Source: Pseudoneurospora amorphoporcata
Taxonomy: Eukaryota; Ascomycota; Sordariomycetes; Sordariales; Sordariaceae
Length of the DNA stretch: 23,710 nt
Assembly: GCA_033297205.1 (NCBI GenBank)
Contig: MU859385.1
Location: 1 to 23,710 of the forward strand
Reading direction: 5' to 3'
Shown here: piece after piece, positions 9,764 through 19,247 of the stretch
How positions within the stretch are numbered: the first letter of the stretch is position 1
Layout of the letters: the number at the start of each line of letters is the position of its first letter
Made by a program: the position numbers and the translations under genes
Notes under the pieces: model-generated
The model's input: the letters and a program-made list of their open reading frames with translations, nothing else
Database searches by the model: none
Told to the model about the DNA's origin: nothing

Positions 9764-11005
9764 ATGCGCCTATCATCTCTTCAACGCATGGCCACTGGCT
9801 TATCAGCAACACCAGCACCAGCACAACTAGCAACACAACCAGCACGGGGTCACGGCAGTCAGAATGTCTCCATCGCCGCCGTCGTCGGAAGAGGCCCTTC
9901 CCTGGCAACAGTAGCCGCGAAACTTGTAGTGCTATGTGCCGTCGGCACGGGACTCGTTGGCGGTCCCCTCGGTGTCAATGGCCAGACCTTGACCACGGCG
10001 ACAACCGTAGCATCGGCCGCAGTCGCAACCGCAGCTCCGTTGGATATCGCCACTCCGATTAGTACCACTACCGCCCATCACCACAGCCAGGGGTTCTCCT
10101 CCGACTTCGCTCCCGCCTCTATATCCGGGTCCGATTTCATGACATCCGTGGCCAAGCCGGCTGCCGAGCCCACAACCGTCTCTGTCTGGATTCCAGGGTA
10201 TGGGATGAATGATTGGGAAAACAGGAGGGGAAGCATCATCAGCAGTGTAGGTTCTCTTTGGTCCTCTCCCGGATCTATGGTTCACGTTTCCGCTCGCGGC
10301 TCCGGTCATCATGCTCCGATGCCCACAACGTCTCCTAGATCGTCAGCTCTAATGCATGCCATTGCCGCAATACAGGATGCATCCATGACCGCCTACACCA
10401 TCTTTTGCGCCGAAGGACAGCCAGATTGCGCCATGTCAGCCGATGCACCCTTTGTGTTTACAGAAGGCCCCAGGTCCTTGAAGTACACAGGAATAGCGGA
10501 GCCAACTTTGTATGTCAACTTCTTTGTCCACGTTTCCTTCACTTCGCGTCTCTTCTTCTGCCCGCTTCTTACCTGCCATGCCCTACCTACCAAACAATGG
10601 CTGACACTCCCTCCCTCCGACAGCAAACAAGAGATGCACTGCAACTTCAATGACACCACCACTGCCGTCTGCGCCGGCACCTCCACAGTTGGTCCGCACT
10701 ACGTTGTGGGCACTATCACAGGCCCTGCGACAACGACATGGACAAGTACTTATAGCAGCCCCAACATTACTTGGGTCGCCTTGACGCTTGCGACCCCCGG
10801 CCCCCTGGTTGGCACCACGGACATTGATGGCACGGCGGTGGCGTCGGTGACCGGTGGAGATCCTTATAGTGTTTTGGGAAGCGAGGGACTGTTCGCCCCC
10901 ACGGGTGCCCCCAAGAACGGCGCTGCTGGGGGTTTGACGGAGAGGATGGGTCTTTTGGGGGTTGCTGCTGTTGCGGGTGTAGTTGGAGGGGTATTGATGC
11001 TTTGA
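9764..11005 (+). CDS. Thr/Ser-rich predicted GPI-anchored surface protein
   Basis: Two exons, 9764-10509 and 10624-11005, give 375 aa. The intron (10510-10623; GTATGT...CAG, branch GGCTGAC) is 114 nt, a multiple of three with no stop, so an unspliced read would also be open (413 aa). The likely secretion segment is the hydrophobic stretch SLATVAAKLVVLCAVGTGLVG at about 46-66, preceded by an unusually long N-region; ATG codons lie only at residues 1 and 9. The C-terminus (small residues APKNGAAGG, then GLLGVAAVAGVVGGVLML) looks like a GPI-attachment signal. The middle is rich in Thr, Ser and Ala, with Cys residues in the IFCAEGQPDC and MHCNFNDTT parts and possible N-glycosylation sites (NDT, NIT). 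I do not recognise a catalytic domain. It is probably a fungal wall or plasma-membrane glycoprotein of unknown role. Confidence 0.75.
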   Translation: MRLSSLQRMATGLSATPAPAQLATQPARGHGSQNVSIAAVVGRGPSLATVAAKLVVLCAVGTGLVGGPLGVNGQTLTTATTVASAAVATAAPLDIATPISTTTAHHHSQGFSSDFAPASISGSDFMTSVAKPAAEPTTVSVWIPGYGMNDWENRRGSIISSVGSLWSSPGSMVHVSARGSGHHAPMPTTSPRSSALMHAIAAIQDASMTAYTIFCAEGQPDCAMSADAPFVFTEGPRSLKYTGIAEPTLYVNFFVHVSFTSRLFFCPLLTCHALPTKQWLTLPPSDSKQEMHCNFNDTTTAVCAGTSTVGPHYVVGTITGPATTTWTSTYSSPNITWVALTLATPGPLVGTTDIDGTAVASVTGGDPYSVLGSEGLFAPTGAPKNGAAGGLTERMGLLGVAAVAGVVGGVLML

Positions 11006-11934
11006 AGTGTCTGAAGAATTATAAGCATTGAGGGTCAAGCTTTCTTTTTTGTCTTTGAGTTTCTTGGCATTGGCGCTGGCGTTGGGACGGGGATTGGTTG
11101 GAGGATATACCGCTTCGTTCAAGTTTCAGGACTTCATATTGGGACATGCATTTCAGGGTTGACATGGCACGGAACATCGGGGGAAGGAGGGAAAGCTGAA
11201 GCGCATGTGTTTGCCGAGCGTAGGAGGTTATCAAATCAAAAAGGGGAAGCAACAAAGAACGGATTAGGTATCGAATAAAAGGATATTTGTCAGTTGTTCT
11301 AACGGATGAAGTTGAGGATGTGGTTGATGGCCTCGAGACAGCGAATTTGGGTTACGTCCCAGACACCAAGTGTTGATTAAAGATCCGGCTACTTTTGTAC
11401 GCATTCTTGTCTTATCATGGTTTCATCAAAGAAGCCTTAACTGAGGTGTTACTCGGGAAGAGATGAGCTCAGGTTTGGTACTCGGATCTTAGCGTACTTT
11501 GTTCCCGTGTGTACAACGCGGTGCCTGGCTGTATCTGGGTCTGGCAAAACGCAAAATCTTCCCGTCGGGATCACAGAAACGGATGTGCAAGGGATCAACG
11601 AGTGAACTGGCCGAGCACGGTTTGATATCATATCTTGAGATGATTTGATCTTCAACTCTGTGACATCTTGACAAGCTGTTCATGTGAGCAAACAGGTTAA
11701 CCGGTTCAGCTGCACCCGACAAGAACCTCGAGGACAACAGAGACAGTTCGTGATTATGATTAGCAAGTACTTGTTCGTTTGACCCCGCGAAACGTCTCTA
11801 TCCTTTTTCCGATGGAAAAGAAATGAGCACAAGAGATGCCTCAAGCCAGCAAATCACCAAAAGTCAAAGTGACGCCAACCAACCAACGTATCGACCGAAA
11901 CACAATGGTTAGGTGTCCTGGTTCATTACCTTAA

Positions 11935-11989
11935 CCGCAATCGCAATCGCAATCGCAATCGCAATCGCAATCGCAATCGCAATCGCAAC
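11935..11989. repeat. CGCAAT hexanucleotide tandem array
   Basis: About nine head-to-tail copies of CGCAAT with slightly diverged edges. It reads as Leu-Arg repeats on the minus strand, but no gene supports translation there. Confidence 0.95.
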
Positions 11990-12782
11990 CGCAGCCACTC
12001 GTAACCAAACCTACCAAAATAGTTGCAAAGTCTCACTTGTAGGGGTAAACAGTCGCGCGGCTGTTGGCAAGTAGTAAGGAACCGCTGAGCAGTTTGCCAA
12101 AAGCCCAAACTTCACAAGCGAAAAGAGATGGGACTGTCGCATTCTCGAGCATCCTCGGCCTATCAATGCCCATTTACACGCTCGTGTTTTCCGGTGTTTC
12201 ATGTTTCAGGGGGCCGAACGATCCCGCCAATCATGAACCCCTGTCATTCTTTGAATTCTTTCTTTGCAGGAGGGACCCAGTTTACTGACGCTCCAGAAAG
12301 AGAAGGAGCGGGGACCCGAGGAAGCGTGAAGCGTCACCCCGGCCCTGTCTGTGGCTGCCATACGCACTGATGCACTGCTGCACAACTTCTATTGTTCCTG
12401 CTGCTGCAGTGCCAATCGCCCCTGGCCAACGCTTCAACCGCAACCTAATTCTTTTTCCTTGGTGGGGTTCACGTTCCTTTCAGTTCTCTTGATCATCTTT
12501 GTTTGCTCTCACAAAGACGGAGAGGGAAGGGACACAATGAATGGCGACCATCAAGAGCTGCGAAACCTCACACATTGTCAAGTACGAGCAAGCGAGCGAA
12601 GTACACACAGATGCTGATTAGCACGGACAAATCGACTGGCTGTTTGCTTCATCATCGATAGCCGTCCGCTGATGGAACTGGAACAATTCCCGCCGTCAAA
12701 GCGTCAGCACTGGCATACGACAATCTCAACCACAACGCCTTGTCCCACCCCTTCCCTTTCCACGCCTCCATCGAACAGCCGC

Positions 12783-12809
12783 CCATCCATCCATCCATCC
12801 ATCCATCCA
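12783..12809. repeat. CATC tetranucleotide microsatellite
   Basis: Six to seven tandem CATC units. The MDGWMDGW-type frame on the minus strand is only a reading of this repeat. Confidence 0.93.
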
Positions 12810-13902
12810 AACACAGATCTTTTTGCCGATCCCCGTCAGCATGCTGTGCAGCGCGAAACCTAGGGTTTCTGCAAGTTTGGGGAAACGAAACAAAGCTATA
12901 CCCAAAATAAGAAAGGCTCGGGGCACTCGGAGCGAATCCGCTTACAATGGTACCTGAACGCCTTCGACGCCGTGCATCCCATCCCTTTCCGCCCGTCATC
13001 AAGCTAAGGTAGCGTGAAGCAAGCATATCCACAATGATCTGGAACTCCTCGATTGGCCATCTTTGTTCCTATCAAGACATGTGTTTGTCGATTACTAGGA
13101 CCCAGTGGTCCCAGAGCACACAAGCAGACACACCACCACGAGAGAAGCGAAAGAGGACGGGTGTCCCCTCCTTTTTCCATCTGATACTTCCACTTTCACA
13201 CCATTACAAGCCCAGTCGCTGCAACTGTTCATCTTTCCTCCGGCCATGCAATCCCCGTCGACCATTGAGGTCGCCATGTCCCCCATCCCCTCTTTCTTGC
13301 ATACCGGGTGGGGTCCGGATCACCCTTGGAACATCCTTGAGGCTGGACTGGGTCGCCTGCATGGGCTGGAGCTCAGCCTGCCCCTTTCATCCCATCCCCC
13401 GGGTTCTGTGGTGGGACTCCTCCACTACCAAAGAGCTCCTATTGTGGTGGTGTCTGGTTAATAAAGGCGACCGTGGCCCAGCCCAGCATTGTCCCGTGTC
13501 CTCCTATTCAACTTTCTGTTGGTGCCATTGTCTTTATTTTATTTCATCTTCCTCTTGTCTCTTCGTTATCGGGGTTGCTTGCAATAAGGCTTGAAGCCAA
13601 CTATAGTGTTGACCACTTCACCCGATCCTTCATCTTCTGTCCTTGTCTTCTTTAACTCGGGGTCTTGACTGTGCTTCGTTTGCTTTCCTTTTTCAAAAAA
13701 TCGACAGTCCATCTAGGCGCCACTGAGCAACGAGTCATTACCTGCAGCTCACATTTGCCTTCCTTCTCTTACGACCTGATCACACTCAACACTCGCTGGA
13801 CGATAAAGTGCTGGATTGGAACTACAAGACATAAGGGGAAGAATAACAAAAAACCGAAACGTTCAACAAGAACTTAACAACAACATACACCAAATCGTCA
13901 CA

Positions 13903-15220
13903 ATGAGGTTCGTCAAGTCGGTACGGCCCGCGGCAGCGGCCATCTCTTTGATATCTGCCGGCATCCCCAAATCACTGGATATCAGCAGTACTAGTAAGTC
14001 GGCATACGTAGTCAGGTAACACATCGTCACCGGACACTAACACAATCCCAGCTTCGGTTCAAAGTGTCGCCAAGACCATTGCCCAGAATACCATGTCCTT
14101 CTACAAGGGCACGGACGACCAGTTTGTTGATCTCGATGCCCCCTACTACTGGTGGCAATGTGGTGCCATGATGGGTAGCATGCTCGACTACTCCCACTAC
14201 ACTGGCGATCATACCTACGACAAGAAGATCGCAACTGCCATTCTCGCTCAAGTTGGCCCCAACTTCGACTATATGTCTCCGGCCCATGCCGGCCAAGAAG
14301 GAAACGATGACCAGGCCTTCTGGGGTTTCGCCGTTCTTGCGGCTGCCGAGCGTAACTTCCCTCAGCCCCGGTCTGAGATCCCGGGATACCTTGAACTTGG
14401 CGAAAACATCTGGCAATCACTTGCCTCGCGATGGGATACAACTACCTGCAACGGTGGCCTTCGCTGGCAAATCTTTGCCACGAACCCCAACGGTCTTGAT
14501 TACAAGAACGCGGTCAGCAACGGCGGATTTTTCCAGATCTCGGCACGTCTGGCTCGCATTACTGGCAACCAGACCTACGTCGAGTGGGCAAATAAGGTGT
14601 GGGACTGGACCCAGGGAACTGGTATGATTAACGAGCACTACCAGGTCCTCGACGGTGCCAGCTCCGGCAAGAACTGCTCCGACGTCAACGCCGCCACCAC
14701 GGTCTCCTTCTCCTACAGCCAGGGTATTTACACCTACGGCGCCGCCATCATGGCCAACATCAGCACCGGCGCCGACCAGGAAAAATGGACCGACCGTACC
14801 AAGAAACTCCTCGACAGCTCGCAAAACTACTTCACCCCCTTCGGCGACGTCAATAACTCCACCGACGTCATGTACGAGCACGCCTGCGAGCACATCGACA
14901 TCTGCAATACGGACATGAAGTCCTTCAAGGGGTACTTCTCCCGGTTTGTCTACGCCTCCAAGATCATGGTCCCTTCCATTAAGCCGACGGTCGATCGGTT
15001 GCTGCACACCTCCGCCAAGGCTGCTGCCCAGGGGTGCCAGGGGGGGCAAACCGGAACGATGTGCGGGAGGAAGTGGTATGTTGATGGGTTCTATGGAGAC
15101 GCCGGGTTGGGAGAGCAGATGAGCGCGTTGGAGACGATTCAGGGCATCTTGGTCGACCAAGCGAAGCCGCCTCTCAGGGGCAATGATATCAAGACTGTGA
15201 GAACTTTCTCGTCGTCGTGA
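13903..15220 (+). CDS. GH76 mannan endo-1,6-alpha-mannosidase, Dfg5/Dcw1 type
   Basis: Two exons, 13903-13993 and 14052-15220, give 419 aa to the TGA. The intron 13994-14051 has GTAAGT...CAG and branch CACTAAC. Residues 1-20 form a signal peptide (MRFVKSVRPAAAAISLISAG) with the mature start near LDISSTTS. The rest is the GH76 six-hairpin fold: SFYKGT, APYYWWQCGAMMG, and the catalytic Asp pair in EGNDDQAFW (Asp116, Asp117), then GGLRWQ, SNGGFFQ and TYVEWANKVWDW. In fungi these enzymes act at the plasma membrane and wall, processing N-linked or GPI-linked mannan so that wall proteins are cross-linked, and are normally GPI-anchored. Here the frame stops after FSSS without an anchor, but the next 53 in-frame codons encode one. 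A minor 54-nt intron could also remove the stop. As read, the product would be secreted and soluble. Confidence 0.92.
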
Positions 15221-15382
15221 CAGACGTCGGGTGACGAGACTCCGTCGGGTGGCGAGACTCCGACTGGCAGTGAAAGTCCAGACACCAGTTTTGAGCCGGA
15301 AAACGTGGCGTCGGGGGTGAATGAGGTCAATTGGCAATGGTTATTATGGATATTTGGGCTGGCTTGTGTTTTGGGTCTGTGA
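15221..15382 (+). other. In-frame GPI-anchor tail beyond the GH76 TGA
   Basis: The 53 codons directly after the TGA (15218-15220), in the same frame, encode a Gly/Ser/Thr/Glu/Pro-rich linker with a duplicated SG(D/G)ETP unit, small residues ENVASG, and the hydrophobic end WQWLLWIFGLACVLGL before a TGA at 15380-15382. This is the arrangement expected of the missing GPI signal of a Dfg5/Dcw1 protein. It could be joined by readthrough, by splicing of 15217-15270 (GTGACA...GGCAG, 54 nt, phase kept, giving SSESP), or it may be a relic of a recent nonsense mutation. Confidence 0.7.
15227..15262 (+). repeat. 18-bp tandem duplication (two copies)
   Basis: Two adjacent 18-bp units differing at one base (GTGAC versus GTGGC) encode SGDETP and SGGETP in the GH76 tail frame. 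A unit of 18 bp preserves the frame. Confidence 0.95.
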
Positions 15383-16711
15383 GCCGCATCTTGCCCGGAG
15401 GTGGCGATGCCGGTCAGATCTTCCGACTTTTTTTTGCACACATCATTATAGCCATCGCGTCGAGCATCTTCGGTTTGGTTCTTCTTCCTTTTTTTTTTTT
15501 TTTTTGTTCGATTCTTCTGTATATATAAGATTTTTGGGATAGGCTTGGCAATAGCGCCGGAAGGAAACAAAATCGATGATTACTTACGAACCGAAACACA
15601 TTTCCGACGGCAATGACTTTGTTGCACTCCTCTCTAAAAATGGTATTTCATAAGCAGAACTCACTTTAGTCATTTCGCCGCTTCAGTTCTCCCTGAATAG
15701 CACCTTTTCGTGCCGTTATCGAAGAGTGACTTGCGGAGGTGCTGTGTTTGTCCCCAGTTCCCCACGGTCCCAGTTCTCCGGTTATGCAAGGGTGTGGCGA
15801 GGAAAATCCAGAAGATGATGAACTTCACTCTTGCGAGATCTTTCTGCCAAGTCGGATATCGACCGCCTTGAGTCAACTTCGCGCACATCCCACGGGTGAA
15901 TGGACCTGTGATTCAGCAATCGCTTTTGGAACCTTCACTTCCCCCATGTTTTCCATCTGACCTTCAACACATCGCGTGCCTGGAATCTTCCATTGGAAGT
16001 CCGTGCATTTCATGACACCCATTTACTGCCCTGGGCTTCCCATTCACCAGCACCTTCTTTCAGTATTTTAGGCTCCCCTCTCTCCGAGTCCCGTTCCATT
16101 TCCCCTCTCAACCCTTCCAACCTCCAAGTCTCGAACACAAAGCTTGAAGCTCAACCTCCCAAAGTCCCGATCTCGCGCTCTGGGACATACCCGCACGGTT
16201 GAAGATATCCTCTACCGCCTCAGCACATCTCAGCGAAAGAACCGTCATCCCTCAAGCAAGCCATATGCGCCCGGCTCTTGCTCGCCTCGGTCTCATTCTG
16301 CACGAAAACGACAAGTCTCCCGGCACGGCCGCCTTTTGATTAACGCTACACCTTCCTTGACTCCCGTCCACACTGCCTGGCCGCAGGTACGTTCTGGTCG
16401 AGTGATAGGAGTCGCGGCGACGGCCCCTTCGATCGTCGGGTTATTTTCCCGGAATCAGCAGTCCAGCGGGGGAAGTCGTTGGATTCTGCGTCAGCGGCAC
16501 GCATAAAGAAGTGTACCTGCAGTACATGTGGGTTTTTGCATTCGGATCGCTTTACACACGGCTTACAGGTCAATCTCGTCAGCCTCTATTATCACAAGTC
16601 CTTTGCCACTCTTACTCTTTTTATTCTTTCCTTCCATGATGCTAACAACAATGCTTTAACAGACATCTACAATTGTCCGCAAGCCCGAGGAGACAAATTA
16701 CGACTTATACC
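15383..16711. other. Intergenic and 5' leader of the first 2EXR copy
   Basis: A T17 run lies at 15489-15505. From about 16000 the DNA becomes CT-rich like the leaders of the later 2EXR copies. A GTACGT donor at 16387 and a strong acceptor at 16662 (GCTAAC...TTTAACAG) suggest at least one 5' UTR intron. An acceptor at 16522 and a donor at 16568 make a two-intron leader equally possible. No other gene is visible. Confidence 0.5.
15489..15505. repeat. T17 homopolymer
   Basis: A run of 17 T, 107 bp after the end of the GH76 tail frame, in the probable 3' flank. Confidence 0.9.
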
Positions 16712-17418
16712 ATGGCTACGACTTTCCACCTTTTCCCCTTTCTCCCTTGGGAGCTGCGTGCTCTTATTTGGAAACTGACGGTTGAACCTCGGACAGTCCA
16801 CGTCCACGCCAAGAGGTACCTCCTCAATGGAGCGAAATGGGGTGATGACCTAAATCCCGACAGTCAGCGAGCATACGACCGACTGATTTCAACCACGCCC
16901 GTGCCAGCAACACTACACACCTGCCGCGAGTCGCGCAATCTCGGACTGTACCAAAAGGGCCTTTCTGAGGTTGAACATGTCCCAGAGGGCGGCGAGAGCC
17001 GTTACCTCTGGGTGAACTTGGACATTGACACAATCGACATTGGATCGGATGACCCGTACAACTATTACGGGGCTCGAGAGTTTATCAAGCGGCTCAAATA
17101 CAGAAAGCCAGATTTTGACGACCTCGATCTTCGTTCAAGTTTTTTAACTTGGTTGAGGCCCACATAGATGTCTTCAACCAAGATGGCCTATTCGATTGGT
17201 GTTGGACCTTCTTACCCTCCAAGCTCTGCTGCGACCGCAGAAACATTTACTTGATCGAGTCGGAGAACGGCAATCGCACCACGACCGCACGGGCATTGTA
17301 TGACTATTACAAACGTCTGCAGCTTGAAGAGGATGAGCAGGCATTGGCAGAGGCTGCAGCCGCTAATGCGGAGGTGGCTCAGAACTTGGAAGACAACAAT
17401 CAACAAGGGGCAACTTAG
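16712..17418 (+). pseudogene. 2EXR-family gene with a frameshift (copy A)
   Basis: The ATG at 16712 opens a 151-aa frame beginning FHLFPFLPWELRALIWKL, the 2EXR-family N-terminal signature, followed by HTCRESRNLGLYQ and GGESRYLWVNLDIDTIDI, the second family block. The frame ends at a TAG (17165-17167) after an unrelated-looking SSFLTWLRPT. Moving to the next frame at about 17131-17134 gives FKFFNLVEAHIDVFNQDG, typical of this family, and stays open to 17418 with an Ala/Glu-rich end. One missing base in CGTTC near 17132 would account for this. No intron fits. It is either a pseudogene, a truncated 151-aa protein, or a sequence error. The molecular role of 2EXR proteins is not established. It is closely related in layout to the copies at 18552 and 21634. 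Confidence 0.75.
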
Positions 17419-17806
17419 TAGGGGGGTTTCTGCAAGGGGCTCAAGACGTGTGGACGGAAAGGTCAAGAAGTAGGGGCGGTTCTATAGAGCTTGACAGAAG
17501 AAAGAAGAGGTCTCCTTGACGGCCAAGGGGACGTCGGCAGTTTAGATTTGATATCCGTACGATGTCTTGGCTACCAACAGATGATATCGATTCCCCAACG
17601 CATTTTTTGAATACCGTGACCGTGGATGTGATGATGTGTTCATCAAGATTGCGAGCAGACCTGTCTAACTGGCATCCACATCTCACCGTAAGTGATGTAA
17701 GATGTGACCGAGCGGGCCGGATGACAGCGCCTGAAGCCGGCACGGATCTAGCCATCCGGAAATGAGTGAAACTCCTCGGCTTTGGTGTTTGGGAAGGAGC
17801 GGTCCT

Positions 17807-17812
17807 TATAAA
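17807..17812 (+). promoter_or_regulatory. TATA box, 2EXR copy B
   Basis: TATAAA within CCTTATAAATGC, about 740 bp upstream of the ATG. The distance is explained by a long leader with an intron. No other gene nearby would use it. Confidence 0.45.
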
Positions 17813-17964
17813 TGCTAGCAAGGTCACGAGAGACGCAAAGTGCCTGCAGCCTGTTCCCTGAATAAGAAGCGTCCAGCATTCATTCCACTTGCTTCTATGC
17901 GTCGGTTTGCTCCTTCCCTACTCAAGGCACGCTTTCTCGCCCCTCCACCCTTCACTCTCTGCAT

Positions 17965-17980
17965 GTACGTACGTACGTAC
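17965..17980. repeat. (GTAC)4 self-complementary repeat
   Basis: Four tandem GTAC units, palindromic as a whole. Short enough to be incidental. Confidence 0.9.
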
Positions 17981-18551
17981 CTACTTACCGCTGGGGTGAC
18001 TGGGATCGTCAACTCTCTCCTCGACATCAACTTTTTTGTTGGGGAGGCTCCCCACGCACTCAACCTTCCGTCGCCTTCCCTGCCCTTCATTTTCGCCCGT
18101 TCAATTACAACCTCCAGAGCAAAGGCCCAGATCCTGCGGTCATCTCTTCCCGCCTTCAGGCGACACCGCTCTCGTTCTCGCCAGCTCCAATTCCTCAGGC
18201 CGACCGGCTTGCTACATTTCTGGCACCCTTTTCTCGGCGGCTCTGACTCTCACCGATCGCTACGGCCTTTTCACGACGAACCTCCGCGTTCTACATCTTC
18301 CCAGGCCCGGTGGAGGTAGAGACTCCCATCTTCGGACTATCGTTTCAATCGCAGTGTCTTACTGGGGCCTATATACCTCGTCCCTACACCTGTTTCACGT
18401 AAGTGTGCTTCCCTTGAGTTTCTTTCTAACCTACTAGTTCCTCATTCTTCAATTGCTTCTACACTAGACTTCTCCTCCAATTTCTTGAACGATATGCTAA
18501 CGTTTTTATGTCTATCAGGTGCGACCGGCTCTCGGAAGCCCATTAAATTCA

Positions 18552-19247
18552 ATGGTAGACTTGCGACGCACCTTTCACCCATTTCCGCGCCTCCCGGCTG
18601 AGCTTCGTCTACAAGTCTGGGAGCAGTCGCGTGAGTATGGACGTGAGGTTGATGTGCGCGTCGAATCGGGGGACGGACCGGGAGGCGGGTATCCTGTGCA
18701 TCTTCTCTCGCGAACGCCAACCCCTGCAATCCTCCACACCTGCCAGGAGAGTCGCTACTCCCTGGCTTATCAACAAGCCTTTATGCTCCCCCTATTTCTA
18801 CGAGGAACAGGAATTAATTAGCGGAGTTATGTTTGGGTCAACTGGGATTGTGATACCATCAATGTTGAGAAAACGTATGTTCGCTTCTGGTGTAAGAGGG
18901 ACTGTGCATCTATACGATGCCTGCGTCTTCAGAGAAACATACTCCCTTTGGACATTAGATACCTCCAACAATATTTGAGTCTCAAGCGGGTTGTTTTCAT
19001 TTGCAAGTCTAGGGAATACGGCTGGCGTGCGGCCTTCACAGATTGCCCAACTAGTTGCACTAAAAAGGTTACGGTTGTGGTTGGCCAAGATAACGTTGAG
19101 AACTTGGACGGCGACGAGGATACGCTGGTGGACAGAGCTTCTGACATCACGCACGAGGAGTGGTCTGTTGTGATTACTCCGAGCTTTTTCAGCAGAACCT
19201 GGGAACATACAATTTCTTGGCCTGGCGATCCATGTCTCGTTTCCTAG
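18552..19247 (+). pseudogene. 2EXR-family gene interrupted by one in-frame TAG (copy B)
   Basis: The ATG at 18552 starts a frame with the 2EXR signature (FHPFPRLPAELRLQVWEQ, then ILHTCQESRYSLAYQ). It meets a TAG at 18819-18821 after 89 codons. With no frame change it continues RSYVWVNWDCDTINVEK, the family's second block, and stays open for 141 codons to a TAG at 19245-19247. Counting the interrupted codon, the length would be 231 aa, almost the same as intact copy D (229 aa). No frameshift or second stop is present, so the lesion is a single base, for example CAG or TGG to TAG. It may be a young pseudogene, a short 89-aa protein, or a gene whose stop is recoded (TAG to TGG editing). The function of the family is not known. 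Confidence 0.8.

Larger units (their letters stand above)
11006..13902. other. 2.9 kb intergenic region, no gene seen
   Basis: The longest gap in the window. It holds a CGCAAT hexanucleotide array and a CATC tetranucleotide array, both described separately. The longest open frame (13034-13594, +) is Ser/Pro/Cys-rich with no family resemblance and looks like a chance frame in CT-rich leader DNA. The right end (CTTAACAACAACATACACC before 13903) resembles the 5' leader of the GH76 gene, so much of the gap may be its promoter. Confidence 0.5.
17419..18551. promoter_or_regulatory. Promoter and spliced 5' leader of 2EXR copy B
   Basis: A TATAAA box lies at 17807-17812. The following CT-rich leader contains a clear intron, 18399-18518 (GTAAGT...ATGCTAAC...ATCAG, 120 nt), ending 33 bp before the ATG at 18552. 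A (GTAC)4 palindromic repeat sits at 17965-17980 in the leader. I see no separate gene; the 159-codon frame at 17840-18319 is Arg/Pro/Ser-rich leader sequence. Confidence 0.55.

Noticed and set aside
11935..12809. CRISPR-like array
   Set aside because: The repeats are direct microsatellites without spacers, and the organism is eukaryotic.
13034..13594. 186-codon plus frame upstream of the GH76 gene
   Set aside because: Composition (Ser, Pro, Cys, His) is that of CT-rich leader DNA; other frames across it are equally open and none resembles a known protein.
14417..15337. 306-codon minus-strand frame over the GH76 gene
   Set aside because: Shadow of the biased GH76 codons; no splice or family support.
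7184..18821. Genome-wide reassignment of TAG or TGA as sense codons
   Set aside because: Other genes in the window use TAA, TAG and TGA as ordinary terminators at the expected protein ends, and nuclear stop reassignment of this kind is not known in filamentous ascomycetes.
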